DNA of 64,000 nucleotides from NCBI GenBank assembly GCA_013398175.1, contig VZRZ01002289.1, positions 310,001-374,000 of the forward strand, in the 5' to 3' direction. Shown piece by piece: positions 10,860-24,300 of this stretch (its first letter is position 1; each line of letters starts with the position of its first letter). The notes beneath the pieces are model-generated. The model saw only the letters and a program-made list of their open reading frames with translations, was not told the origin of the DNA and searched no databases. The position numbers and the translations under genes are program-made. This stretch comes from Climacteris rufus. Lineage: Eukaryota; Chordata; Aves; Passeriformes; Climacteridae.

Positions 10860-11900
10860 ATTCCCATCTGCAGTGGCAGCCTGGCCTGTGGCGCTGGGCA
10901 CCAGCGAATTCCACCCTTCGGTGCCTTTCTCCGGGGAAAGCCCAGCAGCCCCGGAACCCGCAGGGTTTCAGATGGAGCTCCAGGAGCGCCCTACTGTGGG
11001 CAGCCGGGCCAGAAGAGCGGGGCAGGGCCGGCTCGGGCTGTGGCCGTCCGCACCGAGGGGCCCGCGGCTCCCGAGTGCCGCCCGCTCTGACAGCCCGGCC
11101 GGCTCCGGGCCCGGCCCGGCCGCACACGAGCGCTGCCGGGGGNNNNNNNNNNNNNNNNNNNNNNNNNNNNNNNNNNNNNNNNNNNNNNNNNNNNNNNNNN
11201 NNNNNNNNNNNNNNNNNNNNNNNNNNNNNNNNNNNNNNNNNNNNNNNNNNNNNNNNNNNNNNNNNNNNNNNNNNNNNNNNNNNNNNNNNNNNNNNNNNNN
11301 NNNNNNNNNNNNNNNNNNNNNNNNNNNNNNNNNNNNNNNNNNNNNNNNNNNNNNNNNNNNNNNNNNNNNNNNNNNNNNNNNNNNNNNNNNNNNNNNNNNN
11401 NNNNNNNNNNNNNNNNNNNNNNNNNNNNNNNNNNNNNNNNNNNNNNNNNNNNNNNNNNNNNNNNNNNNNNNNNNNNNNNNNNNNNNNNNNNNNNNNNNNN
11501 NNNNNNNNNNNNNNNNNNNNNNNNNNNNNNNNNNNNNNNNNNNNNNNNNNNNNNNNNNNNNNNNNNNNNNNNNNNNNNNNNNNNNNNNNNNNNNNNNNNN
11601 NNNNNNNNNNNNNNNNNNNNNNNNNNNNNNNNNNNNNNNNNNNNNNNNNNNNNNNNNNNNNNNNNNNNNNNNNNNGCCGCCGCATCCCGCCGCTCCCGCC
11701 GCGGGGCTGCGGTGCCGAGCGGTGTGACGGGCGCGGGCAGGGGCTCCCTCCGCGCCCCTCAGGGCTGCGGCGCGGGGGGCGCGTTCCGGGGGTGCCTCGC
11801 AGGCGCTGGCGGGGCTCCTGTGCCTGCTCCTCAGCGGGGCCGGGCTATGCCCCGGGCGGGCGGAGCAGGGCAGATCCCGTGTGGCGCTGAGGGTCCATGG
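10860..11900. promoter_or_regulatory. CpG island and probable bidirectional WDR12/CARF promoter
   Basis: Base composition switches abruptly from AT-rich intron to very GC-rich sequence dense in CpG (for example CCGGCCGGCTCCGGGCCCGG near 11097 and CCGCCGCATCCCGCCGCTCC near 11678), then returns to AT-rich sequence after about 11900. It lies exactly between the divergent WDR12 and CARF genes, whose 5' ends nearly touch in mammals. A gap in the assembly occupies its centre, so neither start site can be placed. Confidence 0.85.
11143..11675. other. Assembly gap (533 N)
   Basis: A run of N inside the CpG island, a typical sequencing drop-out of GC-rich avian promoters. It very probably contains the WDR12 first coding exon (about 46-47 residues are absent) and one or both transcription starts. 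Confidence 0.99.
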
Positions 11901-12021
11901 AGTGGTGGTCTCTGCTCGCAGTAACTCGGGTTGCGTTTCTCTGCATGTCAAGCGACACACCCACAATAAACTGCCTCCTAGAAGTAATAAACGCAACGCG
12001 CGGTGGACTTTAAAAGAAGCT
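11676..12021 (+). other. CARF: Probable CARF 5' noncoding exon (start unknown)
   Basis: The sequence ending AAAAGAAGCT at 12021 is followed by a strong donor, GTAAGTGAG, on the + strand. Joined to the acceptor at 15276 it reads into the CARF start codon, and the same frame has a TAA stop about 40 bases before the donor with no ATG between. The CARF ATG at 15288 would therefore be the first in-frame start. The splice pairing is inferred, and the 5' boundary may lie in the gap. Confidence 0.45.
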
Positions 12022-15000
12022 GTAAGTGAGTTTGGTGTTCTGGGAGAAGGCTGCTTGTGTGAGGATCTGCTGTGTGCTTGGGATACGCGTAAATTTTTTT
12101 TCCGCCGTTTTGACGGTCGTTCGTGGCCTCTGGGAACAGTTGGGCTTTGCCTGGGTGGTGTCAGATTTTGGTGACTCCACTTGTTGGAGCGGGCAGGTGT
12201 TGAGTTCTTGGTGTTTCGTGAGACTCTGAAATGTTTTCTATTTCTTAAGCATACTTCAAAGACCTAGTATTGTTTGTCAGCGGAATTGACACGGTATCAG
12301 TTATTGGTGTTGTCTACAAAAAACTGACTTGAGAAACCTTTTAAGTGGGTGTCACCACAACTTCTGTGTGTTCTTAACAGCATCTGCTTGCTCTTCCGTG
12401 ATGGAGATGTGCTAAATCTCAAAGCTGGTACAAGTTAACAAAGTTAGTTGTAACTCCTTTGCTTCAGAGTATCAGTATGCCCTAATTTCCTCCCTTCCCT
12501 ATTTTACTGTAATTAATGCCCTTGTGAATTCGTGCCACTATGAATGATTGTAGAGAAATGTCCTCAGAGGGAGCTTTTCAGAGAGCGTGTTTTGATTGTT
12601 GTAAGCTATGCAATTACCTAAAGTCTTTTTGTAAAAGCTCTGAAACACTTCACGGAAAACACAAAAAAAAGATTGATGGTGAAAATTGATGGTGTGTATT
12701 TTCTGTGAAGTATAACCAACACCCTGCATAAAGTGCTCACGAGGTTATCGTGTTTGCCTGTGCTAGCAGTTTCTGTGGCTGCTCGCTCTCTTTGCAGAGT
12801 TGAACCAAGGACAACAATGGCTATAGATTTCCCTTTATTTTGAGCTGAGTGTCTCTCAAATGGGGACAGGGTGAAGGAAGTAATCCTGTGGCGTTCAAAT
12901 GTGCTAAGCCAGGAGTTGGAAATGGCCCTGGAGTGCAGGAGTCGGGAAGCAGCCTGTGAAGCGGTTTGGGTGGAGTTGTGTTGGGGCCACAGCTGAGGCA
13001 AGGAGAGCTGTCTGTGCGTGGAGGATACAGCTCTTGTTCCCGCTTTACGCTAACATTAAACTTCCACATTTTTCTGCAGCCCCCTGTTAAATGTGTGATG
13101 CAGTGGTGTTACAGTGGAAATTTTTGTGGTGCTGATGGAGTGTTTATGAAGAGATATTTGCATGTTATTTACTCATTCGTAACAAAATATGCATACCTAT
13201 ACATATATACAGAATTTAACTGTTCTGTTTGGGGAATTGGTCAGCAATATTTATATGACTGTAAGATCCTATTAACTATGTATGTACTTGTACATATCTC
13301 TGCATATTTCTTTAAAACAAAAAATAATCTTTGATGGTGATTGCATAGCACTTAGGTTAATGAAACCTGGATGGTTAAACAATGAGTTAATTGACAAGTG
13401 CATGCACTGGGTTACCACAGTGATTAGACAAAATCATGGGCCAAAATGGTACCACAGGGATTTCTTTAAAACACAAATATAAAACTTCAGGTATTTCTGG
13501 GCTGCTTATGCAAAGAAGCTGTATAAATATCACTGTATATTTACTCTTCTGATGTACTTTTTTCCCCTGAGTTTGGTTGTTAACCGCTGTTAGATATAGG
13601 ATATTGGGCTACTTGGGTCATTGGTCTGTCCCAGTACAGCTGTCCTTGTGTTCTGTTGTTGGGTTCCAGCATGCTCAGAGTACGTGTCACCAGTATCTCT
13701 GGAACAAACTCAGTTTGTCTCAAAGAACTAAATGTGCTGCTTTAGCAAAACTGCAGTGTCTTCTTTACATCTTTAACTGAGAGGAAATGGTTGAGTGATG
13801 ATGAAATCTAGTTTGCTGGGTTTTTTTTTCATTTGCTGCTGACATGCTTCAGACATTGTAACTCTTGTAATTGTTTTCAGATCCAAAGCTCAAAAATATT
13901 TGGTAAACATGAGGTAACTTCATTTGGAACTTCGTCTGGAGTGTCATCACTTGAAAATTGAATGGAAAAATAAATCTGCTTTAGATTAAAGTATTAATAT
14001 ATTGAGCATATGAGCAGCTTAACTTCTCAATGTTGTTTGTATCAGCAGGATCCTTTATTCAGCTTCAAAAGCCAAGGAGATGTGGATTTATTTTGCCTAG
14101 GTCCTTTATACCTTTGCAAAGCAGAATACATTTGTGCTTTAGGAGCTGTACAGTTCTTTTGAAGTTACTTTCTAGGCTTTTACAGTCTCCTTACTCAAGC
14201 TGTAAAAAGTTGAAATACTACAGCCAAGAAGGTCCATTCAAGGAATTTACTTACATGGTGTGGTGAAGAAGATACAGCTGGTAGGAGTCATGTGCTAATA
14301 TAATGCAGTCTGTCTTTAAAATAAATACTGAAGGGAAAAATCCTGACCACCTTTCCCCTGGAAATTAAGGGAATTAAGTTTTTTTTCCATTCAGTTGGGT
14401 ATGTTTTGTGTGTAGTCTAGTATATGTATGTTCTTGTTAGGTAGAGACCAAGTGAATTGTCATTTTATCCTGTTGCTTATGAATATTGGGGTTTGGTCAC
14501 TGCTTTAAAGGGTGTGCTGTGTGCGTGACAGCATTATCCTGTGGATCTGGAAATTCACTGTCCAGTATTGTCTCTTTGCTTGAAGGTTTGTAGTGGGCAC
14601 CTGAGCATCTTGAGGCTTTCTTCGGGATAGGAGGCAGATCTCTGAAGTGCCAGGAGCTCTTTCTTTCTGTCTTTCATCACGTGATTAATGCCAAATTTTG
14701 TTTCACATATCTGGTGGTTTTTTCTGCCTGAAGCATACTGCTGTAGACTATCAATAGTAATTTTATTTCATTTATGTGTTGTTTTATAAGCCTTTAAAAC
14801 AAATGTGTTTTACTTCAAGATGTCTGCATGATGGAGTTGTATAATACAAATTCATACAATGAATTTCAGTCTGGTGGTTATGGAAGAAGGTGACTCATGT
14901 ATTTATAAAGCAGTGCTGGCATGTGTTTAAATATCAAGTGTTCTCTGGATGTGTGTGGTTGTCAGTTCAGCGCTTGTGGACATATTTAGCTGAAAATGAT

Positions 15001-15276
15001 GGGAGGGTGTATGTGTCTTTTGCATCTGTGTGTGCAGTGACAAATCGAGCAAATTGTCTCATATAAAAGGCTAAGCTGTACTCCTGGAGCAACACACTTG
15101 ACATTTTTCTGCAGTGAGTAATAAAGTGATAAAGAGGCAAGGATTTCTTGAGAACTTTGCTGTTAGCTTGCAACAACAGCATTAGAACTTGTAACACTCA
15201 ATTTGTAAGACCTAAAGAAAACACCTGCAGCAATCTCTTGGTAGAAGGCTAAAATAAATCTTTATAACCTTTTCAG
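12022..15276 (+). other. CARF: CARF intron 1 (3.3 kb)
   Basis: AT-rich intronic sequence between the inferred 5' exon and the first coding exon. I see no further exon or named repeat. A short stretch at 13797-13845 has C- and D-box-like motifs but is too short for a normal box C/D snoRNA. Confidence 0.4.
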
Positions 15277-15398
15277 GTCACCTTGTAATGGAAGAAAGTG
15301 GAGCTGACCATGACATTGCTATGGAAGGATCTAACAGTTTGTTCATAGGCAGCTGTAATGGTACAGGAGAGTCAGAAACAAATGATCAGGCTTTCCAG
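15277..15398 (+). CDS. CARF: CARF coding exon 1 (start codon at 15288)
   Basis: The acceptor is CCTTTTCAG at 15276 and the donor GTGAGGTATG. The first 11 bases are 5' UTR. Thirty-seven codons begin MEESGADHDIAMEGSNS and end ETNDQAFQ. Only the MEES-like start and the trailing acidic/Ser residues resemble mammalian CARF, so this end is poorly conserved. Confidence 0.85.
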
Positions 15399-18300
15399 GT
15401 GAGGTATGAATGCTTTGTCCTTCTAGATGCTTCCTTTGCATCCTCTCTGATGAATTTAAAAGATGCTGTTTCATCAATACAGGGATTTTTTTCTTGCCTT
15501 TATGGTAATACATTGTGTCTTTTAAAAATGTACAAAAGTTCCTTCCCTTGGAATCCTGTGCCGTTCAGTTTTGAATTGATGAATATCCAGATGTTACATG
15601 TAATGACTACCTTCAGTAATTATATCCTGTTACAGTGCTGAAGAAATACATGTTTTATTTTGTTAACAAAAGCCTTTAAAAATAAATATTTTATGACATT
15701 CGTTGAAGTAGGAGAGGTTCAAAACACTTGAAAATGGGGTCACCTTGCTTAGTGACCAAATGTGACAAAAAAGAGTCCAGGGACACAGCACATCTCTGTA
15801 GGTATTGGGGAAGGGGAGCTTTTCATGTATTTATTATCAAATACTGCCAGATATTCATATTCAGGGAGATTTCTGTGCATGAATGCTCTTTTGCAGAGTG
15901 TTCTTCCCACATAAAATGTCATTCAGGTGGTGATTTAGTAGTGTGCTTACAGTCTCTGCACAATGTCTTTAACCCAACTAATGCCATTTCTTTGTTGCTG
16001 CTTTTCTGGTGTAGTTCACAGTAGACAGTTTCATCACAGAAGATTTATACCTGCAGAATTTATTTAGCTCAAATCCGGCTTTTAGATAAAATTTAGAAGC
16101 ATTTTTCCTCGTTTTTTGATTTGTAGTGTATAAATTTTTGTCACAAAAACATCAGTTGCTTGTGCAATTGTTGCAAGAGACACAGCAAATTGCAGCCCTT
16201 CTTGCACTGGCCAAATAACAACCTGACATGGTATTGTACACAGGGGCTGCCTGTTTTTCCATGCCTAATGTTTGTGTTGTCAGAGTTTCAACAAGACAAA
16301 TATTTGTGCCTATGCACTTAAATTTAACGAAAATGGGATGTACTCTAAGACTTTGGATCTGCAAAATTGATAAGGATAAGCTCTATTTTTCTGAGATCTT
16401 GAAAATCTGATTCTTGGCCTTGAATTGGAGGTGCAGCTCATGCTTCTTCTGTGGTAAAGAATTTAAAAAGTGTGTGGAGCTTTTTGTCTTCATAGCTAAA
16501 AGCAGGTATCTAAAAGCCAAGTGGAATAGTATCTAGGATTTCTTTTGAAGTCAGATCAAATTGGTGAATGTTTTACAATTCTGTTTTTTGTGTAGATCCT
16601 CTCAGTTTCTGGGCAGACTTGAGGCATTTTAAAGTGATAAGTGGTTTTTGGGGAGCACATTTTGAGCAAAAGGGATTTTCTTTCGCTTATGTAGAGACTT
16701 CATTCTAGGAAAAAGGAATATGAATATTTTTTCAGCATGGAATTGGAAAACAGAAGTAGAACTGCTGGTGTTAGCCTCTTGATCAGAAGGACAAAAGCTC
16801 CCTCTGAGTATACAATATAGATGTTGGTTTTAAATGTTCTTTTCTCTGTCTTTTTTTTTTTTCTTCATAGAAGTTGCTACTCAAAGTACATTTTACTGTT
16901 TTTCCTCTGTGAAAGCATCTAATGTGCATGGATTCCAGGGATCCACTGTTTGGCCAGAGTGACTCTCCCTCAGCCCTGCCCATCACAGTGGCCCTGTCAG
17001 GCAGTTCTCCATCGGCTGTGCCGGTGCGGCCGCCCCCAGCACGGGCTCCCTCTGCAGAGGAATTCCAGCCGGCAGATCACACCAGGCAGCCTCTGTGTGA
17101 GCTGCAGCCCCCGGGAGGGCCCGGTGTGCCCATGGTGAGTGTGTCTGAAAATGGGGCTGCTGCTGTCTTCACAGATGAGGGAGCTCTTTGAAGAACTCTC
17201 TTATGTGGTGCTTGTTTGTTGTAGCAACAGCTGATTCAGACTTTAGCAACAAGGTGGAACTTTTCAATGGTTCAGTTCATGCTGCAGTTGCCCTCCTTCA
17301 GGTAGGAAAATCCTGTCTGCAGCCATTACTAATTTTATTAAACAACAACTGATGTCTTTTTTCAGTATCCAGCCTGGATGCTATTGTGTGATGAGAACTC
17401 ATACTTCTACTGCTGCTTCTTTCTCTGTATTAGCTGAATAAGTCTCTCTGATTTTTTGTGGGGATCACAACATTATCAATAAACCAACTCATTATGTCTC
17501 ACTTTTCCCCAGTCCCCCATTTAATTTTCTTAATGTGTTGCTTTGTACTTCGTAACATCTATTTTGTAAAAAGGTAACTCTCTCACCCAGACGGTTTGGT
17601 TAGCATGTGTTGCATTGTCACTAAAGACACTTCACCCATTTAAAGTGTAATAAATCAGAAACAAGATGATATTTTATGTTACTCTAGGTTTTGTAACATT
17701 GTTGGGATCTAGGTTTTTAATTAATGGGAAATATACTATAAGGAGTTGTTTAGGTTTTTCAGAATCCCAGGTAATTTAATTTGTTGGGTTTTTTTCCTTA
17801 AATCTGGGGGATTTTCTTCTCTCTGGTTTTGCATAAAATGCTGCCCACAGAGGTCAGTTTCTTAGAAGTAAAGGTGAAAATTTTTGTATGTTGTGATTGG
17901 TTCTGCTAGTCCATGAATGGAGTTACAGTGAATCCAAGTATTAATTGCTTTCAGGTTTTTGATAGCTTTAGTAGTAGTGTTGTAAATTTCAAGTAAGTGT
18001 GTAATTCACTGTAGAATCATGTGTAGTGATGGGGTTTTTTTTCTTTCCTTAATTAAAGGGCTATTTAAAAAGGGGAAAGTAATTTTAAGAAATTGACAGT
18101 AAATAAACAGTTTTCATATTATGTGAAATCAAGTAAATTTACAGGCCCTAATTCCAACCAAAGTATTTCCTGTTCTGGTAACAATCAAACCCAGTAGTGC
18201 TGCATGATCACCATACAAACTAGTGCCATTCACGCTTCTGTGTGATTGCCTTACAGATGATTGTTGCCAGCCAGTCAGAAAATGGGCAGGTGCTGCATGT

Positions 18301-21300
18301 CATTCCTTCTGCCCAGCCAGGAGTGACGCAGGTGATCATTCCCCAAGGTCAGCTTCTGGATGTGAGCAGCACGCAGGGTGAGTTTAACCTGTGGCACTTC
18401 AGGGGGTCCTGGGAGCGACCATTTCCTGCATGACCTTTTTTGAAGCACCTTGTTTGTATGTGTTTCCTTTCCTTAGTCAGTTACAAGAAAAAATAAGCTT
18501 TCTGAATCTGCTTTCTGATTATGAATCTGGCAGCTCACACACCACATTTTCTGTCGGGCAAAACCTTGTGAAAGAAGAGCTATTATGCTCCCTTTCTGAA
18601 GGGTAAGTGATAGGTAGGTTGACATATCAAGCACAGAGTTGTTTGTTGCCTTATTTACCATTAATAAGGATATTTGTGCTGTCAGCTGTACTGTCAGCTT
18701 CAAGTTTTCAGTATCTGCTTTCTTCATTTTGAATGAAGTAGTTAATTCCTGTAGTGCAGACAGGCCAGAAGAACATTAAATCTTCTGTTCCAGACATCAC
18801 TGGTGATGATGCATCTTTTGTGAAGCCAGAAATGAATCACCTAGGTAGAAATTTAGTTTCCAGTCAAGGAAAATGAGATGTAACTTTCCATTAGTTGGAA
18901 TGTGTTAATTGCCACATTTTAAACGTGTGATGAGATGCACAGCACGACTAGAAGTGCAAATTTTAAGCTTTGCTCTAGAAAATGGACATACTGAAATCTG
19001 AAAGCATTCATTATTTACCTGTAATCCTTGCTGGATGGCAAAATCCTGTGTACTAGTTTGCGTTCACAGCGTGAGACTGAGAACTAGGTGATCACGTTTT
19101 GTTAAAGTCTCAAATGTTTTTTGAACTTTTTTTTAGTTCTCAGTATAAAATTCTCAAAATCTGAGCACTGGTTAAGTGCTCCTTTGGAATGATAGCTCAG
19201 AGTAAGACTAGACTCCTGTTGCTGGGTAGACAGAAGAAAGATTCAGGATTCAAGTTGTGATCTAGCTCTTCTCACAAGTTGCAATATGGGTACATGACCT
19301 TGCATTGAAAGGCTTGTTCCTACGCTAAAGCTCAACCTTTCCTCCCTCCCCAGCTCTTGCAGGGGTAAGACCATGTTTGGCTACAGCAGAGTCTGGCATT
19401 ACTTGAAAGCTGACTGTGAGCTTTAGTTACAAAACAATTGCTGCTGCTCTTTGTAAGCACTAAGTTACAATTTTTGCATTTCCGTTTTTCATTCAATGTG
19501 GGGCTCGGTGTCATAGTATATGAATACATGTTCTACAACAGTGCTGCTGTCTTTTGTGGGGTTTTTTGTGTGTTCATTTTCTAGAAACTTACTGTGTGAA
19601 AGACTTTGTAGTTACTTGATCTTTAAAAGACAGTTAGGAAGACTTGTCAGTGGTTTACTACAGAGATTAAAGGGGAAGGAGAATGGCCTCTCAGCCTCAG
19701 TTTCGCTTGTCTGCACGTGGTGGTCATGCAAGAAATGGTGCAGGTTCAGGGTAGCCTGTAGAGTCTTAAGGGCACATCTGTGTGGGATGAACCAGTGCTT
19801 TGAGCCAGAGTGGTGTTAATCCGAGTGCACACTTAGGAATCTTCTTATGAAGCTTTCTTGTGGGTCCATTTCTGTACTGTGTCAATAGCTTATCGCTCTC
19901 TCTCTGGATGAGGGAAAGAAGCTTTCATAACTGAAGGGCAAAAATCCCTCCTCTAAAGAGACCTCGTGTGTTTATGTTGAGACCAAAATATGGGATGTCT
20001 GCTTTCACAGTTTTCCATTATGTTTTTGTTTAACTGCACACACAAGCTTCAATCTAACAGCAGTTTTTGGCTTACTGCTCCCCATTACCAAGAAAGGCTA
20101 AAACATTTGTTCTAACAGCATGTCAGATTCAATTACAAGAGGCCTGTTTTTCTTGTTTAAGTGTTCTTTTCTAAGTACAAAGCAGTATCATTACCTCATT
20201 TTTTCTTATTTTAAAAGCAACCAGAGTGTGATTTGCAACTGAGCAGCGTAGTTGTGTGATCCTGTATGGATTCCTGGAAGTGTAAAGCAGAGTAATTTAC
20301 AAGTTCTGATCATTTACTCTGTTGAGGAGGGATTCATAAGCAGTAGTGTGATTACCAAAGTCCTGAAATATAAGCAGCCTTATCAAATGTGTCTTCATAA
20401 GTGTGCCAGGAATTTGAATACTGCTTCACAACTATTGAACTACTTTATCATCTGTGAAACTTCTTTTCTTTGTCAAAAGGCTTGCTTTTCCAGCACACAG
20501 AGTTTAATGATAGCTTGTTGTTTCCCCATTCTGCATTCAGTTGTTAACCAAGAAGCTGCTTTATTTTTGTAAAGATGTTTCGGAGGAGAAGTGTGGTGAT
20601 GGGAACTTGCAGACTGTGGTGGTGGCTTCTATAGCAGACAGTGCAAGCAGTTACATTCTGCACCCACAGGCATCTCTCACCGTATCAAAAAAAGCAAGCA
20701 CCAGGTAGGTCAGGAGTTAAAAGGATGAACAATCACTTTGATCCACTGTTAGCACTGCCTTTTTTTCTTGCAGTTGTTTTTGCAATGGTTATCACAAAAT
20801 TACCATGGAACAGGAGTTATGAACCCATAGTGTTAGTGAGTGATGTGTAGCTTACTGTGTTTTCAGGCAGCTTTTGCATGTGCCAGGGTGATAGAGAAAG
20901 CAATTAAAGTACCTGTTATTGCAGAGATAGTTGGATATATTCTGACCAAAGCAATAGGTGGGCATTTAAAATAACAAACATAGTGCAAATTACTGAAATT
21001 ACTTTAAACAGACACTGTTACTGCCAACCAAGAGTTGAAGGTGCTCCAGTGAAGGAACTGCAGGGAAAGTTGATGTTTGAGGGAGTAGAGTTTCTTGGAT
21101 GAGTGTACTGGAACCTATGCAGACCCTCCTCCCATAATAAGAGTTACCTGTAGAGATGAGTATTTTATATGGAGGTTTCAATAGTTGGCATTAACTGTGA
21201 GAGCCTAATCTTTGTTCTCTGGATAACTTCTTCAGTGTACTTTGATAAAATATGAGAAAGTAGCTGCTAAGGTGTGTGTTGGTGAACACACAGGCAGATT

Positions 21301-24300
21301 GATTGGCAAAGTTTCCAAAGTTAATTAGTTTTAGGTATTTTTCACTTGATATGCACCTGGTCCTCACCCCATGCTAAATGTTGCCTCCTATTTTGATTCC
21401 TGAATACTCTGGAATCCTTTTTTGCTTTAAAAAAACCCTCAAAACCTCAAGCCAACCAAATAAAGCAACAGCAGCAACAAGAAATGATGATAACAAGAAA
21501 AAACTCCCAAAGAAGGTGTTTGCTCTGTGGACTGCAAGCTGGCTTTGCATTGGTTTATGCTCTTTAGAAATTGAGAAGTGGAAAAGATGAGAGTAGTCTT
21601 ACTAAAAGAGAAATTGTACATATTCAAGAAACGTAAAACAAAGAGAGTTTGTGAATGGATATTATGAACACAGTCTGTACATGTCAGAAAAATAATCTTG
21701 GAAATGAGACACATTTGCATAGACAGGAAGTGATGCACTTGTTTTGGAGTAAGAAACAGTGAGTAAGCATTGTTTCTGCCCCAGGATTTAGGGAATGGAG
21801 AAACTGGCTATGTACTTAAAATAGTTATTGGAACTGTTTTCCTGTAATTTAAAGTATATTAAAATGTGCAGCATTTAACAAGTGTTTGATACTGGCTTTT
21901 AATCTTTAGCATTTTATGATCAGTTTGTGTAAGAAAATTACCAACACAGTCAGCTGATCTATTTCACCATGCTTTGTCGATGTCAAGCAACAATACTAAG
22001 AATACTGAATGTTTGGAGGTGTTGAATGTAGAAAACAGTGGGGGTTTAAACTACTTATATTCACTGTACATTATTTTAACAATTAAATATAATATGAAGG
22101 AAATTAACCCCAGGTTTTTAAGGCCTGTTGATATAATATCCATAGTTTGATCATATGCTCTAGGGTTATATGTAATACACTGATTTGATGTTACCTGTAG
22201 TTTAGACTAAATTGTTGCTTTCCTGAATGTCTGTGCAGACTTCTATTCAATTTTTTTTTATTTTTCAGGCTAGTGGAGGATCCTTTTCCCATCCCTCTCC
22301 AGCCATTGCCACTAAATACACCTGCATGGGCACGCCGTCTCAGGAACTGTGAGGTGGGCCACAAACAATTCTGACTTCATGTTTTGTCATCTACATCTAA
22401 GACAGTGATCCTATTCCATGAAAGGAGTAATTCATAGTTGTGGAAGTATTCAAGCTTCTTGGTATATAGTAGTGGTACTCCCAGCACAGTTAAACACATA
22501 AAATGCTGTGGAATCCCTTTCTGTTCTGAGAATATTGGAATAACTGATCATCAACACCTCCTGAAGTAAGAAATGTGCTGCTGAAAACGTGATGCTTTAC
22601 AGTGCTGGGAAGAGCCACTGTGTGCCATGTCAGAGATTGCTCTTGAACTACAGTGCAAACTTGGCTGACTTCTGCAACTGTTCATATTGATTTGTGTTAT
22701 CACACAGAAATCAAATTCCATGTGCCTGGCCAGTGTCAAGTCAGAGACTTAAAGCACCGTAGTGTCAATATTTTACTAGGGATTTCTATTTTAGGTATTC
22801 TTGCTGGTTTTTTTTTTTTTTTTTGTACCACCAGGTTAGGTTACCTGTGCTTGTTTTCTCTTTTGTTAAAAAGTGCTCTGTCTTTATTCTCCGTGATGGC
22901 TTTTGACCAAAACAGAACTCTTCCTGTGTTTGCACATTGTTAGATGTCTGCAGAACCATCCTGAAGAGTGGAATGCTATCAACAGCTAGAATGTATCATA
23001 AGTCACTGAAAAGGGAGGGAGAGGAGAAAGGAGGTTTCTTGAGAGATCAACTCCCTCCTGCTACCAGACTCTTCCTTATAGATGTTTATTTTGCTTTCTC
23101 TTAATACTTTTTAAAAGGAAAACTCATGCTCTCTAGCTGCTTCATCTCTTTCGATACCTCTACCAGTTCTTTTTTTTCCTATTGGCTTGGCCAGTGATAA
23201 CTGGAAGTTGCAGGGATCTAGAAATGGAATTTCTTTCTTTATCTACTGAGAAATAGTTTTAAAATTAAACATATTAATCTATTCCTTTTTTTATATGCCA
23301 TTTATTTTATACAAATGGCACTGCCCACTGTTATATCCACTTAAACTTTAAGAGGTCAGAAGATTAATAGCACGAATTCTTCCGTGGTGGAGATACCATT
23401 TTTATAGAATCAGTCTCTTAATTTAGTTGGCCAGTTAGTTGATAAAGTTGATAAAGTTCACTAAAGTGTGTTTTTAGCACTATGTGGCATGTTCTTTCTT
23501 AACATCCACGTGGCTTACCTACATCATATTACTGCTTTCATATTATCAGAGACTTGTATTATGATCTGCCTTGTCTATCTATTACCAGAAATTTCACCTG
23601 CACAGCACCATTTATAGAAGAGTTTTTATTTTTAAAGGAAAGGAAACAGAAATATTGTCTGTCTCCCTTTGCTGTTCAGCAGGGCTGTTGCCTGTATGGA
23701 TTAATCCTCCCTGATCCACTGCAGACTGCTGGGGCATATGTGCCTTTTCTTGGGCATAGATCAGAGGCAATGGGATTTTGAGGTGTCATTTATTTTTCAA
23801 GTGTCAAAATGTTTTATTGGGAGTAACAGAATTGAAGGGTCCTACTGGAATTCGGAGATCCAATTTGGAGAGATGCTGGTAAATATGTCAGCTCACAATT
23901 CCACTCTTTCAGTTGCTTGCCATAATAAACACAAACAGTGTTGAGGTCTGCATGACTTTGCCAGAAGATGTCACAGGTGAAGCCACTGCACTCCAAAGGG
24001 CAGTATCTCCTCTGGCAATTAGTACTGCAGGCAATCAGAGCAGTAAAAGCTACAGTCATCCAAATGAATACCAAGCTGTGTGTTTGGTGTTGATTCCCTG
24101 GCTGCCTTGAAATGTCTCTCTTACACTTGCTGTATCTAGACAGCATAATGCCTCTGGTACCCTGCTGCTGTTAGTTTCCTCAAGGAAAACTGCAGTCTTG
24201 GTGTGTGTACTTTAGGATAAGGTCTTTGCTGAGACGAGGCCAGGGGAGAGAAAAAGAATTGCTCCTATTTTTGGCTTGAACCGTGGTGTTAAAGGGCTGG

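Noticed and set aside
10801..11996. Long frames of 270-340 codons over the CpG island
   Set aside because: Their length comes from reading through the run of N; the real parts are low-complexity GC-rich translation.
13797..13845. Box C-like TGATGA followed by CTGA, possible intronic C/D snoRNA
   Set aside because: Only about 50 bases between motifs and ends, no terminal stem, no C'/D' boxes.
16228..16410. 60-codon frame in the CARF intron before exon 2
   Set aside because: No splice sites joining it in frame and no counterpart in mammalian CARF.
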